Positions 23,942 to 36,059 of a stretch of DNA of 64,000 nucleotides are shown here, in pieces. Origin of the DNA: Panopea generosa (Eukaryota; Mollusca; Bivalvia; Adapedonta; Hiatellidae). Within the stretch, counting starts at the first letter, position 1, and every line of letters begins with the position of its first letter. A program made the translations under genes and the position numbers. The DNA is taken from NCBI GenBank assembly GCA_029582155.1, contig CM055897.1:15552482-15616481 (forward strand), given 5' to 3'. Under the pieces are notes generated by a model that was not told where the DNA came from, made no database searches, and saw nothing but the letters and a program-made list of their open reading frames with translations.

Positions 23942-24990
23942 TGGTCGACTACAGGACTGGTAGACATCACCATATGACTACAGGACAGGTAGACAGCACC
24001 ATATAACTACAGGACAGGTAGACATCACCATATGACTACAGGACTGGCAGACAACACCATATGACTACAGGGCTGGTAGACAGCACCATGACTACAGGGC
24101 TTGTAGACAGCACCATGACTACAGGGCTTGTAGACAGCACCATGACTACAGGGCTTGTAGACAGCACCATATGACTACAGTACTGGTAGACAGCACCGCA
24201 CCATGACTACAGGACTGGTAGACAACACCATATGACCACAGGACAGGTAGACATCACCATTTGACTACAGGACAGGTAGACGGCAGACAGCACCATGACT
24301 ACAGGGCTTGTAGACAGCACCATATGACTACAGGGCTTGTAGACAGCACCATATGACTACAGGACTGGTAGACAGCACCGCACCATATGACTACAGGACT
24401 GGTAGACAGCACCATATAACTACAGGACAGGTAGACATCACCATATAACTACAGGACTGGTAGACAGCACCATGACTACAGGGCTTGTGGACAGCACCAT
24501 ATGACTACAGGACTGGTAGACAACACCATGACTACAGCACTGGTAGACAGCACCATATGACTACAGGACTGGCAGACAACACCATATGACTACAGCGCTG
24601 GAAGACAGCACCATTAATACAGAGCTTGGAGACAGCACCATGACTACAGGGCTTGTAGACAGCACCATATGACTACAGGACTGGTAGACAGCACCGCACC
24701 ATATGACTACAGGACTGGTAGACAACACCATATGACAACAGGACTGGTAGACAGCACCGCACCATATGACTACATGACTGGTAGACAGCACCATTTGACT
24801 ACAGGAGTGGCAGACAGCATCATATGACTACAGGGCTGGTAGACATCACCATGACTACAGGACTGGTAGACAACACCATATGAGTACAGTGCTTGTAGAA
24901 AGCACAGTATGACTAGAGGACTGGTAGACAGCACCATTTGACAGTAGATAGTACCACATGACTACAGGGCTGGTTGAGCACCAGTAGAGC
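23942..24990 (+). repeat. ~29-bp minisatellite (gactacaggactggtagaca)
   Basis: About 37 copies of a unit with core gactacaggactggtagaca plus gcaccatat. Unit length varies (about 26, 29 and 34 bp) through loss of the tat step or duplication of gcacc. Sub-variants (ggcttgt, ggacagg, ggactgg) recur in blocks, indicating local segment duplication. The minus-strand open frame at 24561-24794 is a by-product. Confidence 0.94.
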
Positions 24991-25735
24991 ATTCTTTGAT
25001 AAAAGGACTGGTAAATATCACTCGGTTGTGGTAGGCATTAAAACAGTTACCAGTGATGGCTAGTTCCATGCAAAAAGCTTATGAGATAGCTTGAACTTGA
25101 AACCATTAATATTATCCATGCAAAGATGATTTACTTTGTACTCCACACGGGGACTGATAAGTGTAACAACTTTGCATATAAATATTTGATCAATTTTATT
25201 ACATAAATGTTGTATTACACATTCACAAATCTGGAAGTTACCAAATAAAATGAAGATCCTAAATCAAATACATTTCTATGGCAGGATAATGCATAGTTCA
25301 ATAAAATCTGAGGTGACAAGAAGAAGTTCCTGGAATAGATGCAATACACTTTAGAAATGATTATCTAGTGAAAGGAAGTAAAAGATATCTCATCCATAAC
25401 ACTATAACTTAATTCTATTTCAGAGAAGATAATTATTATTGCCATAGATACTGTTAAAGAATACTTCAAACATCTATGGCTTTTTTCAAATTGTCATTTC
25501 AGCTATCACAAAATACTCCTAATATTTCTGGACTGCGTTCTGATTTTAAAAAACAGCAAAATGGAAAAAGTGAGCAAGTCTGTCACTGAACACACAATAA
25601 AAAGCCATGAATCTAAAGGCCCAATTGTGATTTGAATGTCAAAAGATGGCTCTGGGGCCGGTTTTTATGTGATTATAGACATGATTCAAATCAAATAATT
25701 TTTTGTTTAATTTCGCAGTAATCACTGTATTGTTT
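24991..25735. other. Intron sequence, no feature seen
   Basis: AT-rich; no recognised element or exon. Confidence 0.45.
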
Positions 25736-25739
25736 TTGT

Positions 25740-26140
25740 TGTTGTTTGGCATACACCAGACAATGAGGCTGACATGTGTTCAAAGTATTTTGATGTAACC
25801 TTGAACGGTTTTAGAGTTATGTAATTTTTTGTTTCCATGGTAACAGAAAAAGTAATGAAAATAAAAACTTTCACAAACCAAAAGGTACTTCTAGGCCACA
25901 AGGTTGACATGTGTTCACATTTTAGTAAAGTTCCATGAACGGTTTTGGAGTTGTGCTCAGTAAACGGCACATTTTGTAATTTTCACTATTTGTTTCCATG
26001 GTAACAGAAAAAATATTGAAAGTGAAAACTTTGCCATAGCAAAAAGCACTACTAGACCACTAGGTTGACATGCATACAAAGTTTCATGAAGTTATCTTGA
26101 ACAGTTCTGGAATTGTGCTCTGGAAAAGCTTTCAGACGCA
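25740..26140 (+). repeat. Three imperfect copies of a ~135-158-bp module
   Basis: Modules share gttgacatgtgttcaaag, a tgaacggttttggagttgtg-type segment and tttccatggtaacagaaaaa, starting near 25770, 25905 and 26063. The layout (modular copies, then ttcagacgcatggccgtaag) resembles the modular Helitron-like elements in this window, but the end is not preserved. Confidence 0.7.
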
Positions 26141-26429
26141 TGGCCGTAAGGATACACAAATGTATGCAAACACAAATTTGTAGTTAATTGGCTAAGATTT
26201 AGGATTAGTGATTTTTTGGCCACACAAGTAATCAGCTGGGTGTAAAAAAAGTCCGTAAATATGAAGCAAATTAATACTCTTTTTTTACTTTTTGCGTGGG
26301 ATTAAAATAGATTTTTCCAAAATTATTTGTTATATTAATGCAGTTTTGGACAATACTCTATCAGATTAACATATATATATATATAATAAATTATATATAT
26401 GACATAAAAAATTGTCCAGTTTTATTGTT

Positions 26430-26570
26430 TTATTGGTGGAGGAGGACCTCAGATTGAATCTCTGCACAATCACCATCCTTCCACAAGTAACTTAGCCCAA
26501 ACCAACTGCCTCAGCGAAAAGTTGTCATTAGATGATTGAACCTTAGACCAATCAACAACAGCGGATCATT
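26430..26570 (-). mobile_element. SINE D fragment
   Basis: Carries aggacctcagattgaatctc and caccatccttccacaagtaa, as in other SINE D bodies. The head side is lost or very diverged. Confidence 0.6.
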
Positions 26571-27065
26571 TAAGCCTGCTATGTCATGCACTGAATATGC
26601 ACACATAAACACATGGATGTCTATGTAGTCATCACTTCATCAAATTTTAAACATGATACAATAATAACTGACATACAGACAATACAGCTGTTATAGCATA
26701 GCCACTCCCACAAAGTATCCCTACCAGGGCAGGGAATGTTGAAGGACAAGATGACAAGTTGGCAGCAAATGTTTACTGTAAGCACACTGTCCTGAGTTGA
26801 CTTCTATTAGATGAAAAATGTTGGCTGTTATTAACTACTGTTCCTAATTCATGACTCAGAAAAGGATAAGAGATGTCAATATCACTACTGTATGGTAGTG
26901 TTTTTAATCCAAATGGATGACATGAATAGTCAGAAACATTACATTTGTATTATCTAAACAAAACATTTTTCATACATGAAGAGCATGCTTGGTTCTGTAC
27001 TGTATTATTTTTTCTTCTTTTAAGTCTCAGCGATAAGAGTGAGGTATGTCTAATTCATCTGGAAG
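26571..27065. other. Intron sequence, no feature seen
   Basis: No recognised exon or repeat. Confidence 0.45.
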
Positions 27066-27275
27066 TGTGGAGCTCGAGGTCCAGTGGTAGAGCACCAAAC
27101 CCATGATCGGAGGGTCGTAGATTCAATCCTCCGCCACGGCTATGTGAGATGTCCTTGAGCAAGACACTTTCTGCATATGCTTAGTACTGGTTCTCTCCAG
27201 GAATACTTCAAGAGTGATTTGTCTAAGTTGTAAGAACTTGTTTCACAATCAATGTAAAATAAATAAGTTTTAACT
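27066..27275 (+). mobile_element. SINE A, complete single copy (parent type of the satellite)
   Basis: The tRNA-like head has box A gaggtccagtggtagagcac and box B gtagattcaatcctcc. It is followed by ccacggctatgtgagatgtc, cttgagcaagacactttctg, agtactggttctctccagga, and an A-rich end with aatgtaaaataaataag. The head matches the 73-bp satellite unit and the body matches 7706-7860, so this monomer shows what the satellite arose from. A third copy is at 53452-53608. Confidence 0.9.
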
Positions 27276-27443
27276 AATTCCCCTGAAAATGACAAAAATA
27301 TTACGTAATGGTTCGTGGTCAAGTGAATCAGATATTTGTGACTCCTCTCAACGGAGGCATAATAAAAGTTGGAAGTGCAAGGGTTATGGTTTAGAACCAA
27401 AATGAAAGGAACATAGTTTTAACACTATTTTGTCACTTTCTAG

Positions 27444-27612
27444 GGTCCTCCATGGCTAAGTGGTCTAAAGCGCTGTCTCAAGATCACTTACCCCTCATTG
27501 TTCATAGGTTCAAGTCCCGCTTACCCTAAAAACCTTATGTGAGAAATTTTGCCAGTTAGTTGCGAAAGGATAGTAATTCTATTGAGATTCATTCTGAGGT
27601 CTTCCTATACCA
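27444..27612 (+). mobile_element. SINE D with tRNA-Leu-like head
   Basis: The head reads ctccatggctaagtggtcta, aagcgctgtctcaagatcac and ataggttcaagtcccgc. The gtggtctaaagcgctg D-arm, the ctcaaga anticodon-loop pattern and a long region before box B are typical of tRNA-Leu (by eye, CAA-like). The body tgtgagaaattttgccagtt, tgcgaaaggatagtaattct and gagattcattctgaggtctt matches the minus-strand copies at 40525, 50130 and 57005. Confidence 0.85.
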
Positions 27613-28500
27613 ATGAAACTGGATTTGCCATATATAACCTTAAATGTGTTGAAAATGGCATTTAACCCATTAAGAGAAAAAAAAAACTTTCTTCCTCATC
27701 CCCTTCTGAAAATACACATGAAATTCAGTATTGAACAACACTGTAAATGTATTTCATTTATCCACCTGTTCTGTCAAAAACACAATTGTAACTGAAAATG
27801 CATACAATTCCAATATCATAATATGTCACAGAATCATAAATTAATTTGAAAAAACAAACTATCAATTTTAAATGAACATTCTTCGAGCATAATCCATGCA
27901 AATTAACATAGTAGAGTTGAAAAAAAATCATGCATAAAAAGGAAACAATTAAAAATTGGTACTAATTACAAAAAAAAAACATCACTTCAGAGATGTTCTT
28001 TCCCTAATTCTTATTTTCTGTTCTCTTTTCGCTTTTTTCTTATTAACAAATTCTTAACTTGAAGAAAAGCTAACACACAGGGACACACTGCAATTTTGAT
28101 ATATTTTCACTTAAATCTACTTCTCAAATTAAAATCTACACAATGTGAATATAAAGTTAGAATATCCCAGAATTTGAGCTGACTTTCAATTACATTTGTT
28201 TTGGGGTTTTTTGGCAAAGGGCATCAACCTTGCAAATTGTGGAAAGGCATATTCCAGATCAAACGTGACAAATAGTGTATTAAATATTTTCGTTTCAATA
28301 TTTAATGATGTGATACCAAGGAAATATCAATTTGTATTTTTTACTCACATTTGTAAAAAAAATGTTAACAAGGCCATCCTTAAAAAAATGTTTGTTTACT
28401 GTGCACTGACCCAGTATTTTTTTCAAATCGAGTAGTTAGTAGCTAAATTTTTATTTTTTTTTACAAGATTTTAATTTTGCATTACGTGTCATCTTAACTA
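27613..28500. other. Intron sequence, no feature seen
   Basis: AT-rich. Short open frames here show no family resemblance. Confidence 0.45.
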
Positions 28501-29001
28501 GCAAGTGGCCCAGGAGGGTCACAGGATGCAGTGGAACCCAGTCATTTTTACGAGTATGAACCTCCTTGACCAAACAATGCTTCTGTGAAAATACGGGCAA
28601 AATCAGCTCTATAATTCAAAAATAATTAATGTTTATTATAATGACATGTGTCCCCCTAATTGAACCCGCGGGGCGGATAATTTTTAACCCCAGGAACACC
28701 ATTGGAACAAATCTAATAGAACTATAGTTGGTTATCATTACTAAATAAATATTTTCAAATCTGTTGGGCTGTTCATGGGAATATAACTATATCATTTCTA
28801 GAAAAGGCGGCCATCTTGAATTTCAGATCGAAAAAAAAAAAGAAGTCTTCTGTATAATCTCTTATGCAAACATCCATGTGAAGTTTGATTTTAACTGACC
28901 AAGTAGTTTCAGAGAAAGTGCTGCTAACAGACGATGTACGACAGACAACGGACAAATTGGACCATTGCATAAGCCTTTCTGGCCTTTGGCAGCACAGCTA
29001 A
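28501..29001 (+). mobile_element. Helitron-like element, single-module copy
   Basis: Starts near gcaagtggcccaggagggtc and ends ctggcctttggcagcacagc followed by CTAA at 28998-29001. It contains one copy of the module found three times at 60124-61826 (aatctaatagaactatagtt, gcggccatcttgaatttcag, gtcttctgtataatctctta) and a 3' part with agaaagtgctgctaacagac and gacgacagac-type sequence. It has no terminal inverted repeats and ends in CTAA, which fits a non-autonomous Helitron-type element (inference). Confidence 0.7.
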
Positions 29002-29970
29002 AAATGGAAATCATGAAAAAACAAATTTCAATGCTTTAAAAGTCAACAAAAAGTTTGGTTCTGCAATTTTGAGTGAGTACTTAGGAGCACAAAAAAACAA
29101 TTTCTTTTTGAAAGAGGTCCTAATATCTTAAAGTAAGGTTTTAGATAGAAATAAAGATTTGTATATATGGCTATATGTTCAGAGACATAAATACTAATTT
29201 GATTTGGGAATTTGAACACAATGTCAACATTACTGTGTATCCATCTATGGTCATTTGTCTCTTTTTACTTATTAATTTTTTTAAAGTCAAATTCTAGGTT
29301 TTCTCTGTTTCCTGAAGCATACATCTTTCAAAGAATCGCACTGGCAACCAATCAATAAAACCACGGTGATAATCATCTTGACAACAACATAAACTTCCTG
29401 ACATGAAAATAAGTTTTGTTACTCTGCTGTAATGATAATAGAGAAATAATTGCTGTGTTACCAACTTGACCCAAATACTTCCAAAGTAAACCCAATTTTG
29501 TAAAATTATATCCATGGGCCTATTTTATCGGGAACAAAAAAGGAAAAGCAAACAGAACGGTTAGCCAATTATATAGTATAGTCTCTGGTAATGATTGAGG
29601 CTTTGCTTGTCACATCACGCCATTATATGCACCAATATCAGGCGATATGACCATTACTTGGTGTTAACAATCGTTAAACCCTATTTTAGATTTTGCACAT
29701 TTGGTCCAATGAAATTGGGTCGAAAGAAAAAGAAATTTAGATTTCATTTGGTATTGTATCAATGGTGTGAATAAAATATCAGAACATATTCAGAAGGAAA
29801 TGAAATTAAGTTTGCACAAAGGTAGTCGACACGAGGCAGTCATTCTCAACTGTAGTGAGTTGAGATTACTGAAAAAAGGCCAAGTCAGCTAAAAAGGATA
29901 AAAAAAGGATAACTTAAAATTTTCACCCTGCCAATTCCCATTACAATTCTATTCTAAAGCTGCAGTACTG
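29002..29970. other. Intron sequence, no feature seen
   Basis: No recognised exon or repeat. Confidence 0.45.
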
Positions 29971-29974
29971 CTTC

Positions 29975-30405
29975 AGTATAACTGAGCCCATGTGGTTCCA
30001 GGTAAAAATAGATCTCTGTTTATCTCTGCAGAGCGGCAGGAGTTCTCCAAATGGGTGACATGTTCATTTTATCTTTTTTTGTCATGTTCATTATTGTGGT
30101 TAAATTACCAACCCCTGTGTGGTTCCAGGGAGCCATATGAGTGATGTCAAGAATAGGATCACTGTGGCTAAGGCATGTCGTAAGAAGCAACAATTTGAAT
30201 TATACAATGGAATTTGCTGAAACTCTGCAGTTCTGCAGGTATTAAGGTTGTAGGTTCATTCTGCATATTCTTTTGTTGATGTTTTTTATCTGTATGATAA
30301 TTTGTTTTTTACATGTAGAATCAATCTGGAATCTTCACTCCTGTTGGCATCATAAAAACCTATGTGTTGGTACGCCGTAAAACCCCAGTCATTCATTCAA
30401 TGTAA
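29975..30405 (+). mobile_element. Family E retroposon, copy 1
   Basis: A roughly 430-bp element matching 58078-58515 throughout: cccatgtggttccaggtaaa, gtcatgttcattattgtggt, cgtaagaagcaacaatttga and gttcattctgcatattc. The end gccgtaaaaccccag is followed by ttcattcattca. The short-repeat 3' tail suggests a SINE or a LINE 3' fragment. No tRNA-like head is obvious. Confidence 0.78.
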
Positions 30406-30499
30406 CTGTTTATAAACTATAAGTGCGTATGTTTGTTCAATTGTATGGGATTTTGCACCTTTTTTCATTAGTATTTCAATTATTTAAGGGCAATCATTT

Positions 30500-30695
30500 C
30501 ACCTAGTTATTTTTCCTGGGGTCCACTAAGATGTTCGCCAGTACTAGACAAACCTTATCTCTGCAAGGAGATTCATAGCTGTTAAACAAAGTTCATGGCC
30601 AATCATCAAAGATTGTACTGGGCAGGGATTTGAACTCACAATTGCTGGAGTCTTATACACATTACCAACCGAGCTAGTCAGTCCCAGCTGTAGGT
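30500..30695 (-). mobile_element. SINE C, degraded copy
   Basis: On the minus strand the head is aaccgagctagtcag-like with box B tgtgagttcaaatccctg. The body parts ccagtactagacaaacctta, tctctgcaaggagattcata and tggccaatcatcaa are recognisable but diverged. Confidence 0.6.
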
Positions 30696-31544
30696 GCATA
30701 AGACATTTACCACTGTTCTTAGAGTGTACTCTAGAAATTCTTACAATGCCAGACTAAAAATCAGAAATCACAGAGACACACACAGGGATAATAAACTGTA
30801 ACTTGGTAATCTGAAGGAATATCTATACCCAACGCTTGTATACACTTTAATTGCATGGCCACATAAGGTCTGTAACTCACTAGTGAAACCTTACAACCGT
30901 ATATCAATGACAGGGACATTGGTAATTACAGCATCGTCAATGCCAAAGAAATTATGCCCTCGTAGAAAACGACAAACTTAATTTTAACATAAGGAAACCG
31001 TTTCATGCCCTCGTATGACGTCAACGCACTAAACCAATTCAAGTGTCTATATAATTTCCACAATAGCTAGGGAAAATTAAGATGAACTGCATAAATATTG
31101 CTGAATAAAATGTGACAAATCAATACTTGGCCATTATGCAGAAAAAAGTATCTTTGCAGTCTTGAAGAATATTGAATGTCACATGAGCCGGCTTCTATTT
31201 GTTAGAAAATATATCACCCACTTTGAAGACGACCAAGTTGATTAATGGTATGCGTATAATACTGTTGTTGTTGTTGCTGCTGCTGCTGCAGTTGCTTCTG
31301 CATATATGGAGAAGAGACGTGTTTCAGGAAATGCATTTTTTAAATCGAGGGAACTTACAACCAATAGTGATAGTGAAAGCACTTTAATAATCAGAAAATA
31401 ATTAAAGAATACATTTATGACCATAAAATGTTTTTAAGTAATTTCCTTCTAAAATGAAAAAACAACAACATTAAGATGGAAATAAAGCAAAAAATTGTTT
31501 CACCTTCTAAAACGTATTGTTGATTTGATTTTTTTAATTTGATG
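30696..31544. other. Intron sequence with a short (ttg/ctg)n microsatellite
   Basis: At 31262-31288 gttgttgttgttgctgctgc and further ctg repeats form a short trinucleotide tract. Otherwise no exon or repeat is recognised. Apparent Leu- or Ala-rich frames over this tract are repeat artefacts. Confidence 0.6.
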
Positions 31545-31650
31545 ATTTTGTACATGAAGAATGAACCTGGAATCTTACTTCCTTGGTGTCATATAACCTA
31601 CAATGTATGCCGTAAAACTCCATTTATTCATTCATTCTAAGGCATATAAT
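31545..31650 (+). mobile_element. Family E 3' fragment
   Basis: Only the tail of family E is present: tttgtacatgaagaatgaac, ctggaatcttacttcc and tatgccgtaaaactccattt, ending in ttcattcattc. Confidence 0.7.
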
Positions 31651-31819
31651 TAATTTATTGATTAAAATTAAACTAGACAACAGTCATTATAGTAATGAAA
31701 AAATTATAGAAAAGACATCATCTCTTGGAGAAGAAATTAATTATAGATGTCTTTGAGCAGGTAGACAACCATCTGTACAAAGTTTAAAGTGACCTCTCGC
31801 AGCAAGCAATTCATCATTT

Positions 31820-32135
31820 ACATGAGTGACCCCTATGAGCAAGCCTTTCATCAACTGTACATGTTAGCTCTACTGGAGCAAGCCGTCCCTCAACTGTACA
31901 CGTTAGCCCTATTGGAGCAAGCTGTTCCTCAACTGTACACGTTAGCCCTTTTGGAGCAAGCCGTCCCTCAACTGTACAAGTTAGCCCTATTGGAGCAAAC
32001 AGTTCATAAACTGTACACGTTAGCCCTATTGGAGCAAGCTGTTCATCAACTGTACACTTTAGCCCTGTTGCAGCAAGCTGTTCATCAACTGTACACGTTA
32101 GCCCTATTGGAGCAAGCCGTTCCTCAATTGTACTA
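31820..32135 (+). repeat. 39-bp minisatellite, in-frame
   Basis: Eight copies of a 39-bp unit with core ctattggagcaagctgttcc and tcaactgtacacgttagcc. Because 39 is a multiple of three and the units lack stops in one frame, a 115-codon frame (31789-32136) stays open with period LALLEQAVPQLYT. The flanking text (catctgtacaaagtttaaag, agtttgatgagaatctttca) resembles the modular text of Helitron-like elements, so the repeat is probably a non-coding module expansion. Confidence 0.9.
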
Positions 32136-33485
32136 AGTTTGATGAGAATCTTTCAGGGGTTTAGGGAATACACAGCAGGTGATACGAAATCAAGGTGAAA
32201 AACATTTTATCTTGAAGCAAAATGATTGGAATGTTGATTTTGCACATCACCTGAAGGATTTGGAACATCTGAAGGAGATTTGATTTCCTAGTTTAAAGTA
32301 AATCCTTAAAAGGTTTAAAGAAGTAAGTAGCAGCTGCTGACACAAAATCTCAGAAAAACATCACCATTCATACTCTGCAGTGAGGGATACTTAAATGTAT
32401 GAACAAACAGTTACAATAAAATAAATGGAAGATACAAAATGGCATTTGTGTCAAACATGGGTTTTGTCTTCTTTAAGTGTGACTTTGAGCTTGAATGTTG
32501 TGACTTTAAATATCCACTTTATCATGACAATAACATATACAACACTTAAGTGAAGTTTGATGGAATTTCATCTGTCTTTCATAACTGTTTCTGTTAAGCA
32601 GCCTATACACTTTTTTTTTTCAAAAAATTTTATCGAAAAACTGGGACAGACATTTAAAGAGCATGACATACAAAATGGATATCAGCCCTGTCAGTAATTG
32701 TCATTGCTGCTATAACAATGTGTCAGACAGCAATGTTCGATAAATCAATAGGAAAGAATAGCAGCCCAAAGAAATTAAACCGATCTGATAATTCCAAACA
32801 ACCTCTAGAGATCTGGTTTTAAACATTTCCTCCAATCAGCATTATCTAATTGTCCTATTAACCTATAAATATTTCCCGTGACTTTCAACTACTATTAGAA
32901 CTCTGAAATATATCAGTCATGAACAGCTGTCAACAACTTTGATAATACAGTTAAAAAAAATATGGCAGCTAGTATTTCTGATATTAAATGTCAATCAGAG
33001 AGGAATCATGAATATTATACTATCAATTTATTTATGAAAAGTGCAGTTTAGATATTAGAAAGGGCAGGAATTCCTAATGGACACAATGACATTTATATTT
33101 ATTCACAACACACACAAACAAAAACTGCTCAATCGCTAATTGGAAAACATGTATAATTATCGCAATTATGTACGAGAGATATATTTACTCTGATGTTTGC
33201 CTTGTTTTCCGAGATCATACGACTATTTCTTGGAAAGGATTTTTAACAGTTAATTAATGACAATAAAATGCAAGATCACATGTACCAGTGCCACAAGGTC
33301 AACAAATACATATGCAATGTTGCATGTACCATCAAAACTAACAAAATGACGAGCTTGATTTCATATTCCATTTACAATTAAGTGTATTGTATTTGTTGAA
33401 CAATCATATGGGACTTAAAAAGTTTACATGTTACATGTGCAAAACCTGTGAAACCTGTCTCATTCCCTACAAAGTGGCATGCTTG
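32136..33485. other. Intron sequence, no feature seen
   Basis: AT-rich, no recognised exon or repeat. Confidence 0.45.
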
Positions 33486-33489
33486 ATCT

Positions 33490-33745
33490 CTTCTGGCTCA
33501 GTTAGTTAAGTCGGAAGTGTGTCCAGGGAACACAGGGAGTTTGAATCCCTGTACAGCCACAGTTTCTGTTATAATTGATATACGAGCATTGTGTCTCATT
33601 GTCATTCACCTTTTTCCTCTGATTCCAGTGGGAAAGTTATCAGTTACTTACGGAGATGAGTGTGATAACCTTTTTGAATCCAAGAAAAGAGTGGTTAAAT
33701 GATTGTCTCTTAGCCCTTGATTTAATGATAAATATCAAGTTTTAC
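33490..33745 (+). mobile_element. SINE C, diverged copy
   Basis: Head ctggctcagttagttaagtc and gagtttgaatccctgta. The body ttataattgatatacgagca, gtgggaaagttatcagttac and ttgtctcttagcccttgat follows SINE C order with many substitutions. Confidence 0.75.
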
Positions 33746-34714
33746 AAATGTAATGAATGTTGTTTTGTTCAATGCCTCTCGCAGCACATGTGAGTCTGCA
33801 TGAGAAAACATGCTCCTATCCCATAATTTAAATTAAATCCTGTGGACGACCCTGAATTGGGTATTAAATAATGCTTTTTTATGGGTAACAGTAGGTCCAG
33901 AGGGATGAAATGGACAATATTTTATTTCTGGCCTTGGAACTTTTAATTTTCGATTTGTAATTTGATTACGTTCTTCCAAATTACTGATTGAACTCACTTG
34001 TAATTTCTCACTGCCACACAATTTCTTGTACATTAAGTTTCTCATGATTCTTTACAATGCTTTTTCTTAAATGAATATAAATTGCGACACTTGATGCTGG
34101 AATACTCCTCTTTTTCTTTGAATAATCCGCAACTTCTACGTAATACGTTGAGACAATATTCAACATTTAAAGAAACTGAATGCATTATAGGTAATTTACA
34201 TATTCTTGGATGACACGGGCAGTTGTATACGAGACAGCTCAGTCTCTGTGTTTTGAATTTCCATCATGATTTTAAGTGTATTGAACAGATTACAAAATAA
34301 ATCGAATAGTCATGTTGTCTTCAGTAGAGTGTATTCTTTTCTTCTCCAGAAAAAGGAAGCCATATTTGCTGGTCGTACTGAGAAAATAATATCATGGTTT
34401 GTTTACATCTTAAGATTTCAAAAGAGTTTTCCGTAGATTTGAGATTCCAAACATTTTGTATTTTATTCATAAAGGATAATGAGGTGCTTTATATTCAGTT
34501 TAAGAATTAATTTATTTTTTAAACATTTATAGCAATTTTACCTGACACACTCCCTTAAGGGAATATATATCAAGATTTTTCAAAAATTTCCTGATATCCG
34601 GGTTTTAAATGAGATCAAGGCACAAGTCTGCAGAATAATCTGGAATCTCCAAAAATGTACCTGATACTTATCAAATGGCAACTCTTTCTTATTGCTGTTT
34701 CTATATTTTCTGCA
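33746..34714. other. Intron sequence, no feature seen
   Basis: No recognised exon or repeat. Confidence 0.45.
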
Positions 34715-34715
34715 G

Positions 34716-35000
34716 CCGGGCCCGATTAGCTCAGTCCGTAACATGTCTGACTATCAATCCAGGGGTTGTGAGTTTGAATCCCCGCACGGCTACAATCTGT
34801 GATGATTGATATACGACATTGCATTATCATTTGTCTCTCACCGCTGATTCAAGTGGGAAAGTTATCAGTTACTTGCAGAGATTGGGGCATGCTTGAGTAC
34901 TGGTTAACCTTCCAGGATCCCAGGAAACAGTGATTAAGTTAACTGATCGTCTGTTAGCCCTCAATGGCATAAAATGACGCTAAATATTCATTCTATATTT
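34716..35000 (+). mobile_element. SINE C, well preserved copy
   Basis: The tRNA-like head gcccgattagctcagtccgt (box A) and gtgagtttgaatccccgc (box B) is followed by tgattgatatacgacattgc, gtgggaaagttatcagttac, cttgagtactggttaacctt, ctgatcgtctgttagccctc and aatgacgctaaatattcatt. It serves as the reference for the family here. Confidence 0.9.
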
Positions 35001-35790
35001 TCTGACAGAAACATATTTCATAATATTTATCATGTGACATTGTTAAGAAACATTTATATTGTCTAAAAACTGGTTTATTTGCTGTGAGAGGACTTTTTTC
35101 TGTAAAAGGAGTAGAGGTCCAAGCTTTTCATAGAAAATAGGGAGATATTGAGACCAATTGGGATTGCAACAAGTACTACTGCAGCATCCGCAACAAGCTT
35201 CACAAAACTGAAAACTTCTACAACCAGAAGTTAAAAAGTCATGTCGAATAATGGTGAATTTTATCACACAAATCAATATTACAAAGACAATGCTGGGAGA
35301 AAATGTGAATGGTAGAAAAAGTTTTTTTAAAAAGGTTATAAATGTGTTATTTTAAGAAGGGATCAATGACCCAAGTTTTGGCCTCTGTTAGTGAGTCCTG
35401 GACAATATCAATCATCACATAGAATTTTATTGAAATTTCAATAATTTTATTTGACCCCTGCATGTACATGAAACACTGATGATAGTGACAATTAATACCC
35501 TCTACACTTATCATTCTAATTTTTAAAGGCAGTATATTAGGATTTTTTTCAAAATTTCATAATTGATAAAACTATCAGAATATTATATAGTTACTGAAAT
35601 CTTTAATTATGCCATAAGGACATCAATTTAAAACAGGCCATAATACTATAATTCCGGACTTGGACTATGCATCCAGATTAGACAGAAATAGAGTTCCCAC
35701 TTAAAATTGCTACCATTTTTAACCAAATGAGTCCTCTGATTTCATTTTTATTTCAATATGATTATCGTATTAATGTACATATTGTTTATA
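35001..35790. other. Intron sequence, no feature seen
   Basis: A 77-codon minus-strand frame at 35043-35276 is Cys-rich but lies in unremarkable AT-rich DNA without splice or family support. Confidence 0.45.
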
Positions 35791-35791
35791 C

Positions 35792-35972
35792 TAATTTATT
35801 TTAGCTCGATTGCGATGAAAGTTTATATGAACCGCTCTCAAGTCCGTTTCCTGGGTAGAACCAGTACTGAGTGTTGTTTTATGAGAGGCATCGGGTCGAT
35901 CGAGGGATCAAACCCACAACCTCTGGAGTGAGCGGCTAACAACACTCTATCCATTACACTACAGCCCTGCAA
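35792..35972 (-). mobile_element. SINE B, full copy
   Basis: On the minus strand: head gggctgtagtgtaatggata (box A) and aggttgtgggtttgatccct (box B), then gatgcctctc, caacactcagtactggttct, acccaggaaacggacttgag and tttatatgaaccgctctca read in reverse. It has a single copy of the segment that is expanded 13-fold at 49068-49535. Confidence 0.9.
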
Positions 35973-36059
35973 ATATTGTACATATTTTTGAAATCTAAGA
36001 GTTTTATTTATTATGTCCTAAGGAAGGAGGGTTCTCGTCACATTTACATCTAAATCACT

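Noticed and set aside
26365-26400. (ta)n tract as a replication or promoter signal
   Set aside because: Simple AT microsatellite without further context.
27444-27520. tRNA-Leu gene
   Set aside because: Head of SINE D; the acceptor stem does not pair and the same body follows in other copies.
35043-35276. Cys-rich 77-codon minus-strand frame as a possible secreted peptide
   Set aside because: No signal peptide-like start, no cysteine framework recognised, no splice context.
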